From NCBI GenBank assembly GCA_964429075.1, contig CAYSBA010000016.1, positions 1 to 10,551 on the forward strand: DNA of 10,551 nucleotides, read 5' to 3'. Below the pieces are notes generated by a model that did not search any database, was not told the DNA's origin, and saw only the letters and a list, made by a program, of their open reading frames with translations. Positions 5,851-10,551 of this stretch are shown in pieces. The position numbers were made by a program, and so were the translations under genes. Every line of letters begins with the position of its first letter. Within the stretch, counting starts at the first letter, position 1. This DNA is from CAYSBA01 sp964429075 [NCBI: uncultured bacterium]. Its GTDB lineage: Bacteria; CAYSBA01.

Positions 5851-8382
5851 TTACTCCAGCCTTTTTTTGATTTTTGAAAGGAAGATGAGTGCATCTAAGG
5901 GGGTTATTTTGTTGATATCCAGTCTCCTTATTTCATTGATGATTTGTTCAAATCTATCATCTTTTTCTGCAGCAAAAAGCTCCATCTGCCATGGTGATTT
6001 TCGTGAATTTTCATTTTTTTTGTTAAAATCTGATAATCTGTGTTGCAGTTCATTTAATATCTTTTTGGCATTGTTCAGCATCTTTTCTGGGAGGCCGGCA
6101 AGAGAGGCAACCTCAATCCCGTATGATCTGGGGGCCACCCCTTTTGCAAGGGTCCTCAGAAATATTACCTCGCCATTCCACTCCTTAACTTCCACATTAT
6201 AATTAGCCACATGCTCTTTCTTTGCAAACATATCGGCAAGTTCATGGAAATGGGTAGCAAAGAGGGTAAGACAACCTATCTCTTTATATATATAGTCGAG
6301 CGCTGCACTGGCAATAGAGATCCCATCATATGTGCTTGTGCCCCTCCCGATTTCATCAAGTACAACGAGACTTCTCTTTGTAGCTCCCTTTATTATGTTG
6401 GCAAGTTCTGTCATCTCAACCATGAATGTACTCATTCCCCAGGCAAGCCTATCACCGGTGCCAATCCGGGTAAATATCCTGTCAAAAAGCGGTAAAGTTG
6501 CACTATCAGCAGGTACAAAAGATCCTATCTGAGCCATGAGAGCACACAAAGCCACCTGTCTGATCAGTGTTGATTTCCCCGCCATATTGGGACCTGTTAT
6601 GATCATTATTCTATCTTTTTCGTCTGAAAGCTCAACATCATTGGGAACAAATGGCTCTTTTGTAAGCAGTTCCACAACAGGATGTCTGCTTGACTTTAGA
6701 CTCAGATAAAGCTTTTGCGTAATTTCAGGTCTTGAATAATTGTTTGTTACGGCTACCTCTGCAAGTGATCTAATACAATCGACCCGAGCAACCCAGCTTG
6801 CATATTCAAGGATAATATCCTCTCTTTTTTTTATCTCTTCAACAACCTCTGAAAAAATCCTCTTTTCAAGTTCTATTATCCTCTCTTTTGCATTCAGTAT
6901 GCGACTTTCAAGATCTTTTAATTCAGGCGTTATGAACCTCTCAGACCCAACCAGGGTCTGTTTCCTTATATAGTCTTCAGGGACAAGGTGCAGATTTGCC
7001 TTAGATACCTCAATGTAATAACCAAAAACCTTATTATATTTTATCTTAAGAGATTGTATCCCTGTTCTATCCCTCTCACGCTGTTGACACTCAAGTATCT
7101 TGGTAGTTGCATCCTTTGAAAGCAGTCTGAGTTCATCAAGTTCCTTATCAACACCATCTCTTATAAATCCACCATTTTTTATATTTATTGGCGGCTCTTC
7201 AACAATGGTCTCTTTTATGGTTTTAGTTAATGCAGCAAGCTCACCCACATCGCTCTTCGGTGGTGATAAGACATCAGTATCGACATCAGAAAGTGCCGAC
7301 CTCAATAAGATAATCTGATCTATAGATTTTGAAATTCTTATAGCATCAGGAGGTCTAAGACCTACCCCACTTAACCTTGAAATAAGTCTTTCAAGATCTG
7401 CAATACCCTTTAGAAGATTTATTAGATCTTTCCATCTATTGCGGTCAACAAAATACTCTACAGCATTGTATCGATCGTTGATCTTATAGATATCGAGAAG
7501 GGGAGATGCAATCCATCGTTTCAACATCCTTGCGCCCATTGGAGTCCTTGTCCTATCGAGCGCCCATATCAAACTACCTCGCCTTTCACCTTCATACAGG
7601 GTTTTAAATATCTCAAGAGTCCTTGTTGTAACATCATCAAGGACCATCTCCCTTTTGTAGTTCAACCTTTCTGGAGGTTTCATCCCATCCCATGCACCTG
7701 GCAGGTTTTTCTCAACATACTCCCTCAAAAGTAAGATCGCTTTATCAGCTGGATCCAAATTGTGATCTTTGTCTTCTACAAATTCAAACCGTGTTGACTT
7801 CAGGACATCTCTTAGATCCTTCATCTCTTTGTGGGTTATCAGCTCTGCTGGTGATATCTTGTTTAGCTCCTTTATAAGTTCATTATAACCAGGAAGCTCA
7901 ACAACAAACACATCTTTTGTGGAAACATCACAGTAGCCCACCACATATTTATCCTTAGTCTTTACAACCGCACACAGAAAGTTGTTTGTATCAGAATCCA
8001 GAAATTCTTCTTCAATGACTGTTCCCGGTGTTATGACCCTTACTACGTCCCGTTTCACTATTCCCTTTGCCTTTTTAGGGTCTTCAACCTGTTCACAGAT
8101 TGCAATCTTCTCGCCGGCCCTTATTAGCTTTAATATATACTTATCCACACTATGGTATGGGACGCCACACATAGGTATCTTTTCACCCCTGTTATCACGT
8201 GCTGTCAGTGCAATATCGAGTATCTCAGAGGCCTTTTTTGCATCATCAAAGAACATCTCATAAAAATCACCAAGTCGGAACATAAGTATCGTATCCCTGT
8301 ACAACCTCTTGAAGTGGAAGTACTGGGAAAGCATTGGAGTAATCTTATTGCTAGGCTTTATCTTGTTGGAGAACTCAGCCAT
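5851..8382 (-). CDS. mutS: DNA mismatch repair protein MutS
   Basis: It recognises base mismatches and small loops after replication, and with ATP forms a sliding clamp that recruits MutL. The 843-residue length is typical. The mismatch-reading Phe-x-Glu is F40-Y-E42 in LGDFYEMF. The connector, lever and clamp regions follow (about 125-560). The ATPase has Walker A GPNMAGKS (597-604), the signature STFMVEM (651-657), Walker B LVVLDE (672-677) and the ATHFHEL block (709-715). QMELF (799-803) in the C-terminal linker matches the beta-clamp binding motif, and a short helical tetramerisation-like tail ends the protein. LAWGM in place of the common LASGR/Q before the signature is a mild variation. 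The ATG overlaps the end of the SDR gene by 8 bp (ATGGCTGA) with no clear ribosome site, suggesting coupled translation. mutL is not in the window. Confidence 0.98.
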   Translation of the reverse strand: MAEFSNKIKPSNKITPMLSQYFHFKRLYRDTILMFRLGDFYEMFFDDAKKASEILDIALTARDNRGEKIPMCGVPYHSVDKYILKLIRAGEKIAICEQVEDPKKAKGIVKRDVVRVITPGTVIEEEFLDSDTNNFLCAVVKTKDKYVVGYCDVSTKDVFVVELPGYNELIKELNKISPAELITHKEMKDLRDVLKSTRFEFVEDKDHNLDPADKAILLLREYVEKNLPGAWDGMKPPERLNYKREMVLDDVTTRTLEIFKTLYEGERRGSLIWALDRTRTPMGARMLKRWIASPLLDIYKINDRYNAVEYFVDRNRWKDLINLLKGIADLERLISRLSGVGLRPPDAIRISKSIDQIILLRSALSDVDTDVLSPPKSDVGELAALTKTIKETIVEEPPINIKNGGFIRDGVDKELDELRLLSKDATTKILECQQRERDRTGIQSLKIKYNKVFGYYIEVSKANLHLVPEDYIRKQTLVGSERFITPELKDLESRILNAKERIIELEKRIFSEVVEEIKKREDIILEYASWVARVDCIRSLAEVAVTNNYSRPEITQKLYLSLKSSRHPVVELLTKEPFVPNDVELSDEKDRIMIITGPNMAGKSTLIRQVALCALMAQIGSFVPADSATLPLFDRIFTRIGTGDRLAWGMSTFMVEMTELANIIKGATKRSLVVLDEIGRGTSTYDGISIASAALDYIYKEIGCLTLFATHFHELADMFAKKEHVANYNVEVKEWNGEVIFLRTLAKGVAPRSYGIEVASLAGLPEKMLNNAKKILNELQHRLSDFNKKNENSRKSPWQMELFAAEKDDRFEQIINEIRRLDINKITPLDALIFLSKIKKRLE

Positions 8383-9262
8383 CTTTTTTTAACAACGATT
8401 CTAATGCACTTTTAAGATCAGGATAACTGTATTTAAAACCGTTTTCTTCAAGCTTTGTAGGTATTGCCATCTGACTGCCAAGCAGCAATTCTCTCCCCAG
8501 ATCACCGAATGAAAAAAGAATAATAATTTCTGGGATCGACAATAAAATACCGAATCTTCCAGCCACCACCTCCTTTAACATACGGTAAAAATCTTTTGTT
8601 CGTGTACGGGATGGCGCAACTATATTAACAGGACCTGAAATCTTTTCATTCTCTATAATAAACTCAACTGCATTTTTCAGATCATCAATGTGAATCCAGG
8701 AAAGATAATTCATCCCACGACCAGGCACAGGGATAATCCTCAGTCTTGGTAAAATTGCAACCTTTGGTAGCATACCTCCATCTTTATCAAGCACAACACC
8801 AAATCTCATCAAAACAACCCTTGTTCCTGTAATCTCTGCCTCAAGTGCCTCATGTTCCCAATCTATACACACATCAGCCATAAACCCTTTACCGGGTGGG
8901 CTTTTTTCTGTAAGTGGCTCCATCTCCCTGTTACCGTAAATCCCAACAGCAGAAGCACAAAGGAAAAGTGGTATCCTGTATCGTTGTATCTGTTCAACTG
9001 CAAGCTTTGTAGACAAGATCCTGCTCTCATGTATCTTTCTTTTTTTATCAGCGCTCCATATGCCAAAGATAGACTCACCAGCAAGATTTATTACACAATC
9101 TGCTCCATTGAAAGGATCACCCCAGACCCTGCCAGATTGTGGATCCCAGCCCACCTCCTTCCCTCTTCTCGATACAGGAATAACTGAGTGCCCTTTTTGC
9201 ACCAGAAAGCCAATCAACCTGTTTGCAATAAAACCAGAAGCTCCAGTTGCGACTATCTTCAT
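8375..9262 (-). CDS. TIGR01777-family epimerase-like SDR protein (YfcH type)
   Basis: This 295-residue NAD(P)-binding Rossmann protein belongs to the extended short-chain dehydrogenase group. The N-terminal dinucleotide loop is TGASGFIA (6-13), with Ala13 where most relatives have the third Gly. Family blocks follow: NLAGES (59-64), SADKKRKIHESRI (70-82), ASAVGIYGNR (103-112) with the probable catalytic Tyr109, SPPGKGF (121-127), FGVVLDKDGGMLPK (154-167) and SWIHIDDL (188-195). The C-terminal segment (about 245-292: FGDLGRELLLGSQ, then GFKYSYPDLKSAL) is the DUF1731-like region that defines this subgroup. The substrate and reaction of the family are not established. The ATG has a modest AGG 5 nt upstream, within the right arm of an inverted repeat. 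It is the probable first gene of the mutS-amidase-nuoI-thyX-lysC run. Confidence 0.9.
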   Translation of the reverse strand: MKIVATGASGFIANRLIGFLVQKGHSVIPVSRRGKEVGWDPQSGRVWGDPFNGADCVINLAGESIFGIWSADKKRKIHESRILSTKLAVEQIQRYRIPLFLCASAVGIYGNREMEPLTEKSPPGKGFMADVCIDWEHEALEAEITGTRVVLMRFGVVLDKDGGMLPKVAILPRLRIIPVPGRGMNYLSWIHIDDLKNAVEFIIENEKISGPVNIVAPSRTRTKDFYRMLKEVVAGRFGILLSIPEIIILFSFGDLGRELLLGSQMAIPTKLEENGFKYSYPDLKSALESLLKKDG

Positions 9263-9267
9263 CTTGA

Positions 9268-9295
9268 CCTGTTGATTTCTTTTACTATCAACAGG
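9268..9295. repeat. Perfect 9-bp inverted repeat, possible operator or RBS-masking hairpin
   Basis: CCTGTTGAT (9268-9276) and ATCAACAGG (9287-9295) are exact reverse complements separated by 10 nt. The arm centres are 19 bp apart, close to two helical turns, as expected of a site for a dimeric regulator. The arm nearer the SDR gene contains its AGG ribosome site. In a read-through transcript from the lipoprotein gene, the repeat would fold into a hairpin that hides that site. No T-tract follows on either strand, so it is not an intrinsic terminator. Confidence 0.55.
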
Positions 9296-9307
9296 ATATT
9301 TTGTAAA
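9279..9307 (-). promoter_or_regulatory. Candidate promoter of the SDR-mutS operon, overlapped by an inverted repeat
   Basis: On the - strand, TTTACA (9307-9302, 5 of 6 to TTGACA) is followed after 17 bp by TAAAAG (9284-9279, 4 of 6 to TATAAT). The spacer contains one arm of the 9-bp inverted repeat and the -10 lies in its loop, so a bound protein would block RNA polymerase. The hexamers are weak individually. The geometry in the only sizeable gap of the operon is the main support. Confidence 0.35.
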
Positions 9308-9327
9308 TTGTTAGAAATAGGATTGAT

Positions 9328-9969
9328 TTATCTTGATCTAAGCATCTTGTAGATCCTGTTCAATGTCTTGTTGGCATCAACAAGCCTGCCCTTCATGAGT
9401 TGATCACTGGCCTTAAACAACAGAAGTCCAACAACATCCTTTTTATCTGCATCCAGCCTGGCACTTTTATACATCTTATCAAGGCGTTTTATCTTTTTGT
9501 CCAGGAATTCTTCTGTTAATTTAAATCGTTCTAACATATCCTGTATCTTTATCAGGGTCTTGTTTGCCGTCTTTATGTTTTTTGATTTAATCTCGCGGTC
9601 AAGTTTTTCTAGCATCTCCACAACAGGATGAGGATCCCCCGGTATTAAGCCCTTACTTTTTGCAACCTTCCAGATGGCATCCCTATTGGTACGTAAAAAC
9701 TTGAGTTCCATCTCGCTGTTCGTCGATTGCTTTTGCCTATTTTTTGGTTTCTTTTCTGGTTTGAGAGCCAGGTCTTTTTTTTCTTTTGTATTTTGCTTTA
9801 TATTTTCTTCTTCTTTTATTTCTTTTTTGGTATGTGATTTACCAATATCGATCTCCATCTCATTGCTGACTTTCTTTGATGAGCACGACAGTTGTAAAAA
9901 AGCTATACTAAGAAGCAAGCATGTAGAGACGGACTTTATTGTGCTTCCCTTTGAGGGTAACATAACCAT
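9328..9969 (-). CDS. Lys-rich putative lipoprotein of unknown function
   Basis: The family is not recognised. The 213-residue product begins with a signal peptide: Lys7 and Lys12, then hydrophobic TCLLLSIAFLQLS (16-28). Cys29 (LQLS-CSS) is a plausible lipidation site, although Gln at -3 is not classical. Residues 35-86 are a Lys/Glu-rich, probably disordered tether. Residues 87-213 are predicted by eye to be helical, in two repeat-like halves (about 112-140 DREIKSKNIKTANKTLIKIQ and 180-210 KASDQLMKGRLVDANKTLNRIY) that share an 'ANKTL-x-(K/R)I' pattern, suggesting a duplicated helical hairpin. GGAGG (9977-9973) lies 3 nt before the first ATG and 9 nt before the ATG at 9963, so either could be the start. 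The gene overlaps the end of the cyclase gene by 62 bp, which implies linked expression. A periplasmic partner of the cyclase is only an inference. Confidence 0.75.
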   Translation of the reverse strand: MVMLPSKGSTIKSVSTCLLLSIAFLQLSCSSKKVSNEMEIDIGKSHTKKEIKEEENIKQNTKEKKDLALKPEKKPKNRQKQSTNSEMELKFLRTNRDAIWKVAKSKGLIPGDPHPVVEMLEKLDREIKSKNIKTANKTLIKIQDMLERFKLTEEFLDKKIKRLDKMYKSARLDADKKDVVGLLLFKASDQLMKGRLVDANKTLNRIYKMLRSR

Positions 9970-10551
9970 ACTCCTCCATTTTTATCTCATCCTTTACCTG
10001 TCTGTATGTATCTTCACATACAAGAAGGGTCTTACCAGATAGATTTTTACTCTCCTCCTGAATCCTTGCTGCAATATTTACTGTATCACCAATGATAGTG
10101 TAGTCAACAAATTTGTCAGAGCCGATCTCCCCTGCAAGGACCAGACCTGTTGATATTCCAAACCCAGCCCTAAAGGCAGGTTCACCCTTTTTTAACTGCC
10201 CTTCATTAAATGTCTCAAGTTTCTCAATAATCTCGATAGCAGATCTTACAGCCCTTTTTGCATGATCTTCCTGTGGTAGAGGGGCACCAAAGTATGCCAT
10301 AACTGCGTCACCGATAATCTTGTCTATTGTTCCTCCATTTTTTAAAATTACATCAAGTACAATAGAGTAAAAGGAGTTAAGCATCTCCAATACACTCGAT
10401 GCACCCTTGTATTCAACTATAGTGGTAAAGTTTCTTATATCCATATATAGGACACTGACCTTTACCATATCTCCAGTCAATGACCTTCTATCACTTGTCT
10501 CAAGGATCTTCTTTGCAATTGATGGTGAAACATATCTTGCAAAGGTATTAT
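9908..10551 (-). CDS. Class III adenylate/guanylate cyclase, C-terminal catalytic part (5' end beyond the window)
   Basis: The reading frame stays open to the window end, so the N-terminus is missing; 213 residues are visible, starting NTFARYVSPSIAKKIL. That F-x-RYVSP segment is the usual link between an upstream sensor or membrane region (for example CHASE2, HAMP, PAS or GAF) and the catalytic domain. The domain converts a nucleoside triphosphate to a cyclic nucleotide. Metal-binding Asp37 (YMDIRNFT) and Asp81 (KIIGDAVMAYFG) are present. The purine-selecting Lys77 and a Thr151 (DYTIIGD) in place of the second selecting Asp fit adenylate cyclases of class IIIb. Transition-state residues Asn158 and Arg162 (VNIAAR) are also present. 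The active site is therefore complete for a homodimer. The final 62 bp overlap the lipoprotein gene, whose ribosome site lies inside this coding region. cAMP is the likelier product, with good but not decisive support. Confidence 0.93.
   Translation of the reverse strand, partial: NTFARYVSPSIAKKILETSDRRSLTGDMVKVSVLYMDIRNFTTIVEYKGASSVLEMLNSFYSIVLDVILKNGGTIDKIIGDAVMAYFGAPLPQEDHAKRAVRSAIEIIEKLETFNEGQLKKGEPAFRAGFGISTGLVLAGEIGSDKFVDYTIIGDTVNIAARIQEESKNLSGKTLLVCEDTYRQVKDEIKMEEYGYVTLKGKHNKVRLYMLAS

Noticed and set aside
8384-8390. Run of seven T (seven A on the - strand) at the SDR/mutS junction, as a programmed frameshift fusing the two proteins
   Set aside because: A -1 slip would not enter the mutS frame, mutS has its own ATG within 2 nt of the run, and a TAA lies just upstream in the mutS frame. 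Simple coupled re-initiation explains the overlap.
9674-10042. 122-codon + strand open frame rich in Phe and Ser opposite the lipoprotein and cyclase genes
   Set aside because: The Phe/Ser richness is the antisense of Lys/Glu/Arg codons in the lipoprotein tether, and no start signal supports it.
10408-10480. Cyclase gene starting at the TTG at 10480 as a short complete gene
   Set aside because: The frame continues upstream to the window end and encodes the conserved FARYVSPSIAKKIL linker, so the gene is cut by the window rather than short.
1-10551. Defence system, prophage, IS element, CRISPR array, tRNA or rRNA
   Set aside because: No repeats with spacers, no transposase or integrase motifs, no terminal repeats and no RNA gene folds were seen; nearly all DNA is taken up by recognisable genes.

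Overview
The window looks like ordinary chromosomal DNA from a diderm (Gram-negative-type) bacterium with a low to moderate G+C content. Envelope lipoproteins, an AMIN-type peptidoglycan amidase and MutS1 point that way. The proteins are rich in Lys, Glu and Ile, and AGA/AGG arginine codons are common. The NuoI copy resembles the form I associate with Myxococcota and other former Deltaproteobacteria. I cannot fix the phylum from this sequence; a deep deltaproteobacterial-like or Nitrospirota-like lineage is the best guess. No phage, IS, CRISPR, tRNA or rRNA signal is visible.

Layout. One small gene lies on the + strand at the left edge: a lipoprotein with a single Ig-like domain (122-568), behind a near-consensus sigma-70 promoter. 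Everything else is on the - strand and reads right to left. First comes the C-terminal catalytic part of a class III nucleotide cyclase, cut by the window end (9908-10551). Next are a Lys-rich lipoprotein (9328-9969), a TIGR01777/YfcH-type SDR protein (8375-9262), mutS (5851-8382), an N-acetylmuramoyl-L-alanine amidase (4205-5845), a stand-alone nuoI-like ferredoxin gene (3683-4183), thyX (3058-3693) and lysC (1828-3057). After a probable terminator there is an unrecognised cytoplasmic protein (508-1761). Its 3' end overlaps the lipoprotein gene at the left edge, tail to tail, by 61 bp.

Arrangement. From the SDR gene to lysC the gaps are -8, 5, 21, -11 and 0 bp, so SDR-mutS-amidase-nuoI-thyX-lysC is very probably one transcription unit that mixes DNA repair, wall remodelling, respiration, dTMP synthesis and the aspartate pathway. 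Cyclase and lipoprotein form a second overlapping pair. The 65-bp gap before the SDR gene holds a perfect 9-bp inverted repeat laid over a candidate promoter. The 66-bp gap after lysC holds a terminator and a candidate promoter for the unknown gene.

Novelty. I see no clear new multi-gene system. The points most worth a second look are the orphan nuoI inside a housekeeping operon, the cyclase-lipoprotein pair with a class IIIb-like active site, the inverted repeat and promoter at 9268-9307, and the unknown 417-residue protein.
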